A stretch of 64,000 nucleotides of DNA. Origin: Lederbergia citri (lineage in GTDB: Bacteria > Bacillota > Bacilli > Bacillales > Bacillaceae_C). Position numbers and translations under genes: made by a program. Below, piece after piece: positions 16,528 through 25,652 of this stretch (positions are counted from its first letter, which is position 1; each line of letters starts with the position of its first letter). The stretch lies in assembly GCF_018343625.1 (NCBI RefSeq), contig NZ_JAGYPG010000004.1:3102-67101 (forward strand), written 5' to 3'. Under the pieces are notes generated by a model. The model saw only the letters and a list, made by a program, of their open reading frames with translations, ran no database searches and was not told the DNA's origin.

Positions 16528-16827
16528 ATGCAAATCGAAAAATTAAGAGGTCGAGAACTTGACCAATTATTTGAAGCTGTCCTGTCTTTAAAAAATGTTG
16601 AAGAATGCTATCGTTTCTTTGATGATTTATGTACGATTAATGAAATTCAAGCCTTATCGCAGCGATTAGAAGTAGCTAGAATGCTAAGAGAGGGAAAAAC
16701 GTATCATAAAATTGAGACAGAAACAGGAGCGAGCACGGCCACGATTTCTCGTGTCAAACGTTGTCTTAACTACGGAAACGATACGTATGAAATGGTGCTT
16801 AATAGAATCAATAAAGAAAATGAATAG
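16528..16827 (+). CDS. yerC: TrpR-like protein YerC/YecD
   Basis: A 99-aa helical protein of the TrpR-related YerC/YecD family. It has a helix-turn-helix near residues 55-80 (A-R-M-L-R-E-G-K-T-Y-x-x-I then S-T-A-T-I-S-R-V-K-R-C). It is predicted to bind DNA; the target is unknown. The ribosome binding site aaggagatag precedes the ATG. It keeps its B. subtilis position after yerB. Confidence 0.85.
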   Translation: MQIEKLRGRELDQLFEAVLSLKNVEECYRFFDDLCTINEIQALSQRLEVARMLREGKTYHKIETETGASTATISRVKRCLNYGNDTYEMVLNRINKENE

Positions 16828-16836
16828 ATAGATGAG

Positions 16837-16875
16837 AGCCTAGTATCTTGCAAAATAAAGATGCTGGGCTTTTCT
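16837..16875 (+). terminator. terminator after yerC
   Basis: agcctagtatctt pairs with aagatgctgggct (13 bp, two wobble pairs), then T-rich sequence. It lies between yerC and a short opposite-strand ORF and may serve both. Confidence 0.75.
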
Positions 16876-16879
16876 TCTT

Positions 16880-16981
16880 TTAGCCTTTACGATGAGTATA
16901 CTTATGTATCGTAATACTCGTGAACATAATAGCTAGAATGGATAAAAAGTAATAGCCAAAGAATTTTCTCTTTTTCTTCAG
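16880..16981 (-). CDS. small basic membrane peptide (33 aa), possible gene
   Basis: On the minus strand, a non-ATG start (CTG) 7 nt after ggagag would give a peptide with a K-K-K-R-K opening, one hydrophobic helix (about residues 7-24) and a basic tail H-K-Y-T-H-R-K-G. It converges on yerC and diverges from pcrB. The composition looks like a real small membrane protein, but the start is unusual and the family is not recognised. Confidence 0.4.
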   Translation of the reverse strand: MKKKRKFFGYYFLSILAIMFTSITIHKYTHRKG

Positions 16982-17045
16982 TGCCGCACTCTCCAAAATG
17001 CTATAATGTAGTATGGTATCGAAAATAATGGAGGATTTTAAGCAT

Positions 17046-17723
17046 ATGTACGATGTAAAGGAATGGCGCCATGCTTTTAAGCTGGACCCGAATAAAGAGA
17101 TTTCAGATGAACAGCTTGAAAAATTATGTGAATCTGGAACGGACGCCATGATCGTTGGAGGCACAGATGAGGTAACATTAGAAAAAGTTCTTAATCTGAT
17201 GGCTAGAATTAGAAGATATACGGTTCCATGCGTCCTCGAGGTGAGCAATCTTGATTCGATTACGCCGGGCTTTGATTTATACTTTATTCCATCTGTACTC
17301 AACAGCCGGGACATCCGTTGGCTTTCTGGCCTGCATCACGCAGCTGTAAAAGAATACGGAGAAATAATGGATTGGAATGAAATTCTAATTGAAGGCTATT
17401 GCATTTTAAATGATAATTGTAAAGCGGCCATACAAACAAATGCAAATACGAATATAGAACATGATGATGTCGTTGCGTATGCAATGATGGCGGAAAAAAT
17501 GTTTCGTATGCCGATTTTTTATATGGAATACAGTGGCACTTACGGTGACCCCGAGCTTGTAAAAAAAGTGAAGCAACAGCTATCCGAAACTACCCTTTTT
17601 TATGGTGGAGGAATTAATACCGTACAACAAGCAAAAGAAATGGGACAGGTTGCTGATGTGATTATCGTAGGTAATGCCATTTATGAAAATTTTGACGAAG
17701 CATTGAAAACAGTTCACAACTAA
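17046..17723 (+). CDS. pcrB: heptaprenylglyceryl phosphate synthase PcrB
   Basis: A 225-aa TIM-barrel prenyltransferase joining heptaprenyl diphosphate to glycerol-1-phosphate. Motifs include E-W-R-H-A-F-K-L-D-P-N-K, C-E-S-G-T-D-A, P-G-F-D-L-Y-F-I-P-S-V-L-N, Y-M-E-Y-S-G and F-Y-G-G-G-I. The ATG giving M-Y-D-V-K-E-W matches B. subtilis and follows ggagg; an in-frame ATG at 17013 is rejected on homology. The pcrA promoter overlaps its 3' end. Confidence 0.93.
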   Translation: MYDVKEWRHAFKLDPNKEISDEQLEKLCESGTDAMIVGGTDEVTLEKVLNLMARIRRYTVPCVLEVSNLDSITPGFDLYFIPSVLNSRDIRWLSGLHHAAVKEYGEIMDWNEILIEGYCILNDNCKAAIQTNANTNIEHDDVVAYAMMAEKMFRMPIFYMEYSGTYGDPELVKKVKQQLSETTLFYGGGINTVQQAKEMGQVADVIIVGNAIYENFDEALKTVHN

Positions 17724-17746
17724 CGATATAATAGAACAAATGTTCC
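17703..17746 (+). promoter_or_regulatory. LexA-controlled promoter of pcrA-ligA
   Basis: -35 ttgaaa (17703-17708), 18-bp spacer and a perfect -10 tataat (17727-17732) are followed at once by agaacaaatgttcc (17733-17746). The latter matches the Bacillus LexA/DinR box CGAACRNRYGTTYC except for the first base. This fits DNA-damage control of the helicase and ligase genes, as reported for the B. subtilis pcrA region to my recollection. Confidence 0.8.
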
Positions 17747-17765
17747 TTAATAGGCGGTGAAGAAC

Positions 17766-19979
17766 GTGCAATTTTTATCAAATCGTCTCCTTGAAGGATT
17801 AAATCCGGAGCAAAAGGAGGCAGTTAAAACGACAGAATGCCCATTGTTGATTATGGCTGGGGCCGGAAGTGGCAAAACGAGAGTGCTTACACATCGTGTT
17901 GCCTATTTAATGGTGGAAAAAGGTGTAAATCCATACAATATTTTAGCGATTACGTTTACGAATAAAGCTGCACGCGAAATGAAAGACCGGATTGGAAAAA
18001 TCATGGGCGGCACAGCTGAAGAAGTTTGGATCTCTACTTTTCACTCCATGTGTGTTCGTATTTTGCGACGTGATATTGACCGGCTAGGCTATAGCCGCAA
18101 CTTTACAATCCTCGATACGACAGACCAACTATCTGTCATTAAAAATATCCAAAAAGATTTAAATATTGATTCGAAAAAATTTGACGCAAGAGCAATTCTT
18201 AATGCGATTAGCAGTGCAAAAAACGAATTGGTCACTACATCAGAATATGAAAAACAAGCAGCAGGCTACTATGCGCAAACGGTCAGCAAGGTCTATACGG
18301 AATACCAGCGTAGACTTCGCAGGAATAATGCCCTCGATTTTGATGATTTAATCATGATAACCATTCAACTTTTTCAAAGTGTTCCAGAGGTACTCGAATT
18401 CTATCAACGTAAGTTCCAATATATTCACGTTGATGAGTACCAAGATACGAACCGTGCTCAATATCTTTTAGTTAAATTACTTGCTGCTCGGTTGAAAAAT
18501 TTATGTGTCGTTGGCGACTCCGATCAGTCGATTTATAGATGGCGGGGAGCTGATATTGCTAATATCCTTTCCTTTGAAAAAGATTATCCAAATGCGAAAG
18601 TCATTTTATTAGAGCAAAATTATCGATCAACCAAACGAATTTTGGAAGCGGCGAATGAAGTTATAAAAAATAACCATAATCGTAAGCCTAAAAATCTATG
18701 GACCGATAATGATGAAGGTCCAAAAATCGTGTATTACCGTGCGGATGGAGAGCAAACAGAAGCTCAATTCGTCGTTGGAAAAATAAAAGAATCGACAGCA
18801 AACAATAGTCGTAAGCTTTCAGATGTTGCAATCCTTTACCGGACGAATGCGCAATCCCGTGTAATGGAGGAAGTTTTATTAAAATCAAATATTGAATACA
18901 ACATTGTCGGCGGCACAAAGTTCTATGATCGTAAAGAGATTAAAGACTTGTTAGCCTATTTGCGGCTGATTGCCAATCCAGACGATGACATCAGCTTGCA
19001 ACGAATCATTAATGTTCCAAAACGTGGCATAGGTGCAACTTCTTTAGATAAAATTGCGTCTTATGCGAGAGAACACGATTTATCCTTGTATCAGGCGTTA
19101 AGTGAGGTTGATTTTATCGGATTATCTGGAAAAGCAGCAAATACCGCTGCCGAATTCCATGCACTCATTCGCAACTTCACTCAAATGCAGGATTTTCTAT
19201 CTGTTACAGAAATCGTTGAAGAAGTCATCGAGAAATCTGGATATGAAGCAATGCTTAAAGCAGAGAAGTCACTCGAAGCTGAAAGCAGATTAGAAAATAT
19301 AAACGAATTTTTATCTGTTACAAAAAGCTTTGAAGATGGTAATGATGATAAGAGCTTGATTGCATTTTTAACTGACTTGGCGCTTGTTGCAGATATCGAT
19401 AAGCTTGATGAAGATGGAACTCCTGGGGATGCTGTCACACTCATGACACTTCACTCCGCGAAAGGACTCGAATATCCGATTGTCTTTTTAATCGGAATGG
19501 AAGAAGGAGTTTTCCCGCATAGCCGTTCTTTAATGGAAGAGGAAGAAATGGAAGAAGAACGCAGGCTCGCTTATGTCGGCATCACCCGTGCAGAAGAAGA
19601 ATTATATATTACAAATGCACAGATGAGAACACTTTTTGGCCGTACGAATATGAATCCTGTTTCGAGGTTTATTGCCGAGATTCCGGAAGACTTATTGGAG
19701 CATGCCCATAAGGAAATGAGACGACCAGTTGCTGCCCAAGGCTTTGCCGTTGGTGGACAGACTCGAAGCAAGCCTGTTACTAGACCAACCCCAGTTGTTT
19801 CTGGTGCAGATGGCATAGCGTGGAAGGTTGGCGATAAGGCAGAGCATGGTAAATGGGGTATTGGTACAGTTGTTAGTGTAAAAGAAAAGAATGGAAGCAT
19901 CGAACTCGACATAGCTTTTCCAAGTCCGACCGGCATTAAGCGCCTATTGGCGGAATATGCCCCAATAAAAAAAGTCTAA
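17766..19979 (+). CDS. pcrA: ATP-dependent DNA helicase PcrA
   Basis: A 737-aa superfamily 1A 3'-5' helicase for DNA repair and removal of RecA filaments. It has Walker A A-G-A-G-S-G-K-T, T-F-T-N-K-A-A, V-D-E-Y-Q-D-T-N, G-D-x-D-Q-S-I-Y-R-W-R-G-A, L-E-Q-N-Y-R-S-T and V-T-L-M-T-L-H-S-A-K-G-L-E, plus a C-terminal tudor-like RNA polymerase-binding segment after residue 670 (W-K-V-G-D-K-A-E-H). GTG 17766 sits 9 nt from aggcgg and fits homologs; GTG 17757 is the alternative. ligA follows 23 bp later. Confidence 0.96.
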   Translation: MQFLSNRLLEGLNPEQKEAVKTTECPLLIMAGAGSGKTRVLTHRVAYLMVEKGVNPYNILAITFTNKAAREMKDRIGKIMGGTAEEVWISTFHSMCVRILRRDIDRLGYSRNFTILDTTDQLSVIKNIQKDLNIDSKKFDARAILNAISSAKNELVTTSEYEKQAAGYYAQTVSKVYTEYQRRLRRNNALDFDDLIMITIQLFQSVPEVLEFYQRKFQYIHVDEYQDTNRAQYLLVKLLAARLKNLCVVGDSDQSIYRWRGADIANILSFEKDYPNAKVILLEQNYRSTKRILEAANEVIKNNHNRKPKNLWTDNDEGPKIVYYRADGEQTEAQFVVGKIKESTANNSRKLSDVAILYRTNAQSRVMEEVLLKSNIEYNIVGGTKFYDRKEIKDLLAYLRLIANPDDDISLQRIINVPKRGIGATSLDKIASYAREHDLSLYQALSEVDFIGLSGKAANTAAEFHALIRNFTQMQDFLSVTEIVEEVIEKSGYEAMLKAEKSLEAESRLENINEFLSVTKSFEDGNDDKSLIAFLTDLALVADIDKLDEDGTPGDAVTLMTLHSAKGLEYPIVFLIGMEEGVFPHSRSLMEEEEMEEERRLAYVGITRAEEELYITNAQMRTLFGRTNMNPVSRFIAEIPEDLLEHAHKEMRRPVAAQGFAVGGQTRSKPVTRPTPVVSGADGIAWKVGDKAEHGKWGIGTVVSVKEKNGSIELDIAFPSPTGIKRLLAEYAPIKKV

Positions 19980-20002
19980 TAAGCTTTTAAGGAGGACGAG
20001 AT

Positions 20003-22006
20003 ATGGCCCTTGATTCAGTAGAAAAACAATTAAAAGAACTTTACAATCTTTTAAATCAATACAATTATGAATATCATGTTTTGGACAATCCTTCTGTTCC
20101 AGATGCAGAGTATGATCGTTTGATGAGGGAGTTAGTAAAGCTTGAGGAAGAACATCCCGAGTTAATATCCCCCGATTCACCGACTCAACGTGTTGGCGGT
20201 GAAGCTTTAACGGCATTTGAAAAAGTTCGTCATGAAACACAGATGCTGAGCTTAGCCAATGCATTTTCTGAAGATGATCTACGTGACTTCGACCGCCGAA
20301 TTAGACAAGCGATTGGAGAGCAATTTTCATATGTTTGTGAACTCAAAATTGATGGATTGGCTGTATCGCTTCGTTATGTCGACGGACTTTTCGTACAAGG
20401 AGCCACAAGGGGAGACGGAACGATTGGTGAAGATATTACCGCTAATTTAAAAACAATACGTTCCGTCCCTATAAGACTGAAGGAGCCTTTATCTCTTGAA
20501 GTGCGCGGAGAAGCGTATATGCCGAAAAAGTCATTTCTAACATTGAATAAAGTACGTGAAGAAAATGGTGAAGTGCTGTTCGCAAACCCGAGGAATGCTG
20601 CTGCAGGTTCTCTGCGCCAGCTTGATCCAAGAATTGCTGCATCACGTAACCTAGACATTTTTTTATATGGCATGGGGGATTATGGGACAGCAGGTGTAGC
20701 TTCTCATAGTGCCGGCCTTGATTTACTTGAAAAACTTGGCTTAAAAGTAAATAAGGAAAGAAGAAAATACGATTCTATCGAAGAAGTGATCGAGTATATC
20801 AAAAAGTGGACGGGAAATCGACCGAATCTTGACTATGAAATCGATGGGATCGTCATCAAAGTTGATTCAATCGACCAACAAGAACAGCTAGGCACAACTG
20901 CGAGAACACCTCGCTGGGCGATTGCGTATAAATTTCCTGCTGAAGAAGTTGTTACAAAACTGATTGATATTGAACTCAGTGTTGGTCGAACAGGTGTCAT
21001 CACACCAACGGCCATATTAGAGCCTGTTCGTGTCGCAGGAACGACAGTACAAAGGGCATCCCTTCATAACGAAGATTTAATAAGGGAAAAGGATATTATG
21101 CTTCACGATTATGTTGTTGTAAAAAAAGCGGGAGACATTATTCCTGAAGTCGTGAATGTACTTGTTGAAAGAAGAAGTGGTGAAGAAATTCCGTTCCATA
21201 TGCCTACACATTGTCCAGAATGTGATAGTGAACTAGTCCGTTTAGAAGGTGAAGTGGCACTTCGCTGCATCAATCCGACATGTCCTGCGCAAAGACGTGA
21301 AGGGCTAATTCATTTTGTTTCTCGAAATGCAATGAATATTGATGGGTTAGGAGAAAAAGTCATTGGACAACTGTTTTCACTCCAACTTATAAAAGATCCT
21401 GCAGACTTATACTTTTTAACGAAGGATCAACTCTTAAATATGGAGAGAATGGGAGAAAAATCGGCAACGAATTTAATTGATGCCATTCAATCTTCAAAAG
21501 CAAATTCTCTCGAAAAATTACTGTTCGGACTGGGCATTCGCCACGTAGGAGAAAAAGCGGCCAAAACTCTCGCAGAACATTTTGAAACAATCGATAAGCT
21601 TGCTGCTGCATCGCGAGAAGAATTATTGACTGTGGAAGAAGTCGGAGAAAAAATGGCAGACTCGATTGCGACATTTTTTGAGAATGAAGAATTCGAACAG
21701 TTAATTTCAAAACTGAAAGATGCTGGAGTTAATATGGAATATCTCGGTCCAAAAAGATCTGATACCGCAAATGTAGATTCTTACTTCAACGGAAAGACCG
21801 TTGTTTTAACCGGAAAGCTTGAAAAAATGACCCGAAACGAAGTGAAAGAAAAGATTGAATCACTAGGCGGAAAAGTGTCGGGCAGTGTAAGCAAAAAAAC
21901 AGATCTTGTCATTGCTGGAGAGGAAGCCGGATCGAAATTGACAAAAGCAGAAGAACTTGGAATTGAAGTCTGGGATGAAGAAAGGCTAATGGAGGAACTA
22001 GCTTAA
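20003..22006 (+). CDS. ligA: NAD-dependent DNA ligase LigA
   Basis: A 667-aa essential ligase. Order: Ia domain (Y-D-x-L-M-R-E-L), adenylation domain with the active Lys in C-E-L-K-I-D-G-L-A, OB fold (T-G-V-I-T-P-T-A), zinc finger (C-P-E-C...C-I-N-P-T-C), helix-hairpin-helix repeats and a C-terminal BRCT domain (about residues 590-667, T-G-K-L-E-K-M-T-R). The ribosome binding site aaggaggacg precedes the ATG. It forms an operon with pcrA and camS. Confidence 0.97.
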   Translation: MALDSVEKQLKELYNLLNQYNYEYHVLDNPSVPDAEYDRLMRELVKLEEEHPELISPDSPTQRVGGEALTAFEKVRHETQMLSLANAFSEDDLRDFDRRIRQAIGEQFSYVCELKIDGLAVSLRYVDGLFVQGATRGDGTIGEDITANLKTIRSVPIRLKEPLSLEVRGEAYMPKKSFLTLNKVREENGEVLFANPRNAAAGSLRQLDPRIAASRNLDIFLYGMGDYGTAGVASHSAGLDLLEKLGLKVNKERRKYDSIEEVIEYIKKWTGNRPNLDYEIDGIVIKVDSIDQQEQLGTTARTPRWAIAYKFPAEEVVTKLIDIELSVGRTGVITPTAILEPVRVAGTTVQRASLHNEDLIREKDIMLHDYVVVKKAGDIIPEVVNVLVERRSGEEIPFHMPTHCPECDSELVRLEGEVALRCINPTCPAQRREGLIHFVSRNAMNIDGLGEKVIGQLFSLQLIKDPADLYFLTKDQLLNMERMGEKSATNLIDAIQSSKANSLEKLLFGLGIRHVGEKAAKTLAEHFETIDKLAAASREELLTVEEVGEKMADSIATFFENEEFEQLISKLKDAGVNMEYLGPKRSDTANVDSYFNGKTVVLTGKLEKMTRNEVKEKIESLGGKVSGSVSKKTDLVIAGEEAGSKLTKAEELGIEVWDEERLMEELA

Positions 22007-22050
22007 TAATTGTTCCTCCAATCTTTACAAAATAAAGGTGGAAAAATAGC

Positions 22051-23211
22051 ATGAAAAAATGGTTGGCAGTGGCTTTGGCAACGGTCTTTTTAAGCGGCTG
22101 TATGCCAACGTTCGAAAAGAATGATGAAGTTGTACAGGATACAAATGACAAAAAGGAAAAATCCATCATTCCTAATTATCAAATTTCCGATTCTTACTAT
22201 CGCTCTATCATTCCATTCGAACCTAGTAAAACAAGGGGAATGGTCGTATCAAACCTTAATTCAAAATACGATATTGATGAGTTTGAAACAGGATTAATGC
22301 GCGTAGCAAAAGAAGATTTCCCGACTGATAAATATGTTTTTCAAGAAGGCCAAAAGCTAGATAAAGAGACAGTCAGTAAATGGCTAAGACGAAAATATAC
22401 GGCGGGTCAGTTGAAAGAATTAGAGATAAAGGAAGAAGATAATATTGGGCTTAATCCAGTAAACAATGAAAAAGGGACTATTGAGGAACAAAATGCAAAA
22501 AGTCCGATATATCTTGCACATATTCTTGAGCATGACTATTTAATCAAAAACGATAAAACTGTAAAGCTTGGTGGAATTGTAATTGGACTTGCATTAAATT
22601 CTGTCCATTATTATCAAAAAGAAAAATATGGAGCTACGTTTGAGCAGGATATACCTCATGATAAATTGGCTGCTGAAGGAAAGAAAATGGCCGAGGAGAT
22701 TATTAAACGACTTCGTTCAAATAAAGAGATTGGAGATGTGCCCATCACAATTGCCCTTTTTGAACAAAAAAATAAGAATGCAGTCATTCCAGGGAACTTT
22801 TTTGCATACGCCCATTCAAATAAAGGAAGTAACTCGCTAGGCGACTGGAAGTCAATCGATGAAAAATATTATCTATTTCCATCGTCCGTTGCAGAAAATG
22901 ATCATCGTGATGACGTAGCCTATTTTATGAGATTTAAAGATGATGTCGAGCAATACTTTCCAAATTATAATGGCGTAATAGGGCAGGCATTTTATAAAGA
23001 CGGTCAGTTTATTAAACTAACAATTGATATTCCAATCCAGTTATATGGAGAAGCGGAAGTAATAGCTTTTACCCAATGGGCAACCTCGCTTGTAATGGAC
23101 CACTTCCCTGATCACGTTAAAGTTGAGGTAAATATAACTTCCATTAATGGAGCTGAGGCACTGATAGTCAAAAATGCGGGAGATAAGGAACCGTTTGTTC
23201 ATATTTATTAA
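22051..23211 (+). CDS. camS: CamS-family lipoprotein (YerH)
   Basis: A 386-aa lipoprotein with the lipobox F-L-S-G-C (Cys17) and a CamS domain over most of its length. The family includes S. aureus CamS, whose signal peptide yields the cAM373 pheromone, and B. subtilis YerH. The leader here does not contain the AIFILAS heptapeptide, so pheromone production is not implied. It starts after aaaggtgg, 45 bp after ligA, in the LexA-linked operon. Confidence 0.88.
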   Translation: MKKWLAVALATVFLSGCMPTFEKNDEVVQDTNDKKEKSIIPNYQISDSYYRSIIPFEPSKTRGMVVSNLNSKYDIDEFETGLMRVAKEDFPTDKYVFQEGQKLDKETVSKWLRRKYTAGQLKELEIKEEDNIGLNPVNNEKGTIEEQNAKSPIYLAHILEHDYLIKNDKTVKLGGIVIGLALNSVHYYQKEKYGATFEQDIPHDKLAAEGKKMAEEIIKRLRSNKEIGDVPITIALFEQKNKNAVIPGNFFAYAHSNKGSNSLGDWKSIDEKYYLFPSSVAENDHRDDVAYFMRFKDDVEQYFPNYNGVIGQAFYKDGQFIKLTIDIPIQLYGEAEVIAFTQWATSLVMDHFPDHVKVEVNITSINGAEALIVKNAGDKEPFVHIY

Positions 23212-23255
23212 TTGAGTTTTTGCTAGAATTTAAATCTTTGTGGGATCAGACTTAA

Positions 23256-23775
23256 ACTCGATTGAACTTTCCAATTCAGTCTCGATTGGACTCGAATCGG
23301 GACAGAACTCGAATGAAAATCCTAATTCAGTCTCGATTGTGCTCGAATCAGGACAGAACTCGAGTGAAAATCCTAATACAGTCTCGATTATGCTCGAAAC
23401 AGGACAGAACTCGAGTGAAAATCCTAATTCAGTCTCGATTGTGCTTGAATCGGGACAAAACTCGAATGAAAATCCTAATTCAGTCTCGATTGTGCTTGAA
23501 TCGGGACAGAACTCGAATGAAAATTCTAATTCAGTCTCGATTGTGCTCGAATCGGGACAGAACTCGAATGAAAATCCTAATTCAGTCTCGATTGTGTTTG
23601 AATCGGGACAAAACTCGAATGAAAATCCTAATTCAGTCTCGATTGTGCTCGAATCGGGACAGAACTCAAATGAAATTTCCAATTCAGTCTCAATTGAGAG
23701 GGAATCGGGACAGAACTAGAATGAAATTTCCCGATTCAGTCTCAATCGAACCCAAATCCCGACGAAAAATTATAC
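23256..23775 (+). repeat. 51-bp minisatellite between camS and gatC
   Basis: Eight exact-period 51-bp units start at 23281 (23281, 23332, 23383, 23434, 23485, 23536, 23587, 23638). A ninth of 52 bp starts at 23689 and there are degenerate flanks. Each unit contains ctcgattgtgctcgaatcgg and ctcgaatgaaaatcctaatt. Because 51 is a multiple of three, several frames stay open on both strands, but none has a ribosome binding site or homology. The edge units share tttccaattcagt and differ from the homogenised centre. It is called noncoding. Confidence 0.9.
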
Positions 23776-23888
23776 TAAAAGCTTTTCTTCCAAGGGGGCA
23801 AACGGCTTGCCCTCTTGCGTTTGTTTAAGTTTTTCTGATATTATCAATAGTATTGCAAGGATCGATTTTTACTTGGAGGTGCAGAAAA

Positions 23889-24179
23889 TTGTCGAGAATT
23901 ACAAAGGATCAAGTATTGCATGTAGCTCATTTAGCTAGACTTGAAATGAATGATAATGAAGCGGAACTTTACACAGAGCAGCTCGACCGTATTATCGAAA
24001 TGGCGGAGAAATTAGATGAACTCAATACGGAGAATATTAAACCGACTTCCCATGTATTTGCTCAAGAAAATGTTATGCGTGAAGACGAACCAGTAAAAGG
24101 GTTGCCAATTGAAGAAGTGTTGAGAAACGTCCCTCAACATGAAGATGGACAAATCAAAGTACCAAAAATTTTGGATTAA
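23889..24179 (+). CDS. gatC: Asp/Glu-tRNA amidotransferase subunit C
   Basis: A 96-aa GatC with H-V-A-H-L-A-R-L, Y-T-E-Q-L-D-x-I-I and the C-terminal V-P-K-I-L-D. The TTG start 6 nt after ggaggtg gives M-S-R-I-T-K, as in B. subtilis. GatC stabilises the GatCAB complex that converts Glu-tRNAGln to Gln-tRNAGln. It is followed closely by gatA and gatB. Confidence 0.94.
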   Translation: MSRITKDQVLHVAHLARLEMNDNEAELYTEQLDRIIEMAEKLDELNTENIKPTSHVFAQENVMREDEPVKGLPIEEVLRNVPQHEDGQIKVPKILD

Positions 24180-24191
24180 GGGGGGACTCCC

Positions 24192-25637
24192 ATGTCGATT
24201 TTTGATCATAGCATTAAAGATATGCACGAACTTTTACATAAAAAAGAAATCTCCGTTTCTGATCTAGTAGATCAATCGATTAAACGGATAAATGAAGTAG
24301 ACGGAAAGGTACAAGCCTTTCTAACAATTGACGAAGAAAATGCTCGAAAAAAAGCAAAAGAATTAGATGGAAAGCTGGGAGAGAACCTGCTTTTCGGTAT
24401 TCCAGCTGGAATGAAGGATAACATCGTTACGAAAAACCTTCGAACTACATGTGCTAGTAAAATGCTGGAAAACTTTGATCCTATTTATGATGCAACAGTT
24501 ATAGAAAAGTTGAATGAAGTGAATACCGTTACTATTGGAAAGCTAAATATGGACGAATTTGCAATGGGATCTACAACTGAAACTTCAGCTTTTAAAATTA
24601 CGAAAAATCCTTGGGATCTTAACAGAGTTCCAGGGGGATCTTCAGGTGGTTCCGCTGCAGCTGTAGCATCTGGACAAGTACCATTTGCTCTCGGAACTGA
24701 TACAGGTGGTTCCATCCGCCAGCCCGCTGCGTTTTGTGGTGTAGTTGGTATGAAACCTACATATGGCCGTGTATCCCGCTACGGATTAGTAGCTTTTGCT
24801 TCATCCTTAGATCAAGCTGGCCCGATTACTCGTACGGTAGAAGACAATGCAATTGTTTTACAAGCTATTGCCGGACTAGATGCTAACGACTCTACTACTG
24901 TTAATAAGGAAGTTCCAAATTATGCAGCAGACTTAACGGGAGATGTTAAAGGGTTAAAAATCGCTGTACCTAAAGAATATTTAGGTGAAGGCGTAAGTGA
25001 GGCTTCACGCGAGTCAGTTCTTGCAGCGCTAAAAGTGCTTGAAGGTCTTGGAGCTACTTGGGAAGAGGTTTCTTTACCTCATTCACAATACGGAGTTGCA
25101 ACGTATTATTTACTCGCATCTTCTGAGGCTTCCGCTAACCTAGCGCGCTTTGACGGTGTTCGTTATGGTTATCGTACAGAAAATCCGAAAAATCTAATGG
25201 AATTATATAAAAAGTCGCGTTCAGAAGGCTTTGGCGATGAAGTTAAGCGTCGTATCATGCTTGGTACATTTGCACTTAGCTCTGGATTCTACGATGCCTA
25301 TTATAAAAAAGCGCAACAAGTAAGAACGTTGATCAAGCAAGATTTTGACAATGTATTTTCAAAATATGATGTAATCATTGGACCTACCACTCCAACTCCG
25401 GCTTATAAAATTGGGGAAGTCGTGGATGACCCTGTTACAATGTACGTCAGAGACTTGCTGACAATTCCTGTAAACTTAGCGGGTCTTCCGGGAATATCTG
25501 TTCCATGCGGATTTACAGAAGGTCTTCCACTTGGATTGCAAATTATCGGAAAGCATTTTGATGAACAAACGATTTACCGTGTTGCTCACGCGTTTGAGCA
25601 AGCCACGAATTTTCATCAACAAAAACCACAATTGTAA
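24192..25637 (+). CDS. gatA: Asp/Glu-tRNA amidotransferase subunit A
   Basis: A 481-aa amidase-signature glutaminase that releases ammonia for tRNA transamidation. The Ser-cisSer-Lys triad is visible: Lys in G-M-K-D-N-I-V, and the serines in G-G-S-S-G-G-S-A and T-D-T-G-G-S-I-R-Q-P-A. Unlike PurQ in this window, the catalytic residues are intact. The ribosome binding site is aaggggggac. Overall it is close to B. subtilis GatA. Confidence 0.96.
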   Translation: MSIFDHSIKDMHELLHKKEISVSDLVDQSIKRINEVDGKVQAFLTIDEENARKKAKELDGKLGENLLFGIPAGMKDNIVTKNLRTTCASKMLENFDPIYDATVIEKLNEVNTVTIGKLNMDEFAMGSTTETSAFKITKNPWDLNRVPGGSSGGSAAAVASGQVPFALGTDTGGSIRQPAAFCGVVGMKPTYGRVSRYGLVAFASSLDQAGPITRTVEDNAIVLQAIAGLDANDSTTVNKEVPNYAADLTGDVKGLKIAVPKEYLGEGVSEASRESVLAALKVLEGLGATWEEVSLPHSQYGVATYYLLASSEASANLARFDGVRYGYRTENPKNLMELYKKSRSEGFGDEVKRRIMLGTFALSSGFYDAYYKKAQQVRTLIKQDFDNVFSKYDVIIGPTTPTPAYKIGEVVDDPVTMYVRDLLTIPVNLAGLPGISVPCGFTEGLPLGLQIIGKHFDEQTIYRVAHAFEQATNFHQQKPQL

Positions 25638-25652
25638 GGGGGGAGAGAAGAC

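Noticed and set aside
22051..22110. cAM373 pheromone in the CamS-type leader
   Set aside because: The leader lacks the known heptapeptide, so only family membership is claimed.
23256..23775. CRISPR array
   Set aside because: The 51-bp units are contiguous without unique spacers, and no cas genes are present.
23240..23828. Long open frames on both strands across the 51-bp array
   Set aside because: They follow from a repeat period divisible by three; no ribosome binding site or family match.
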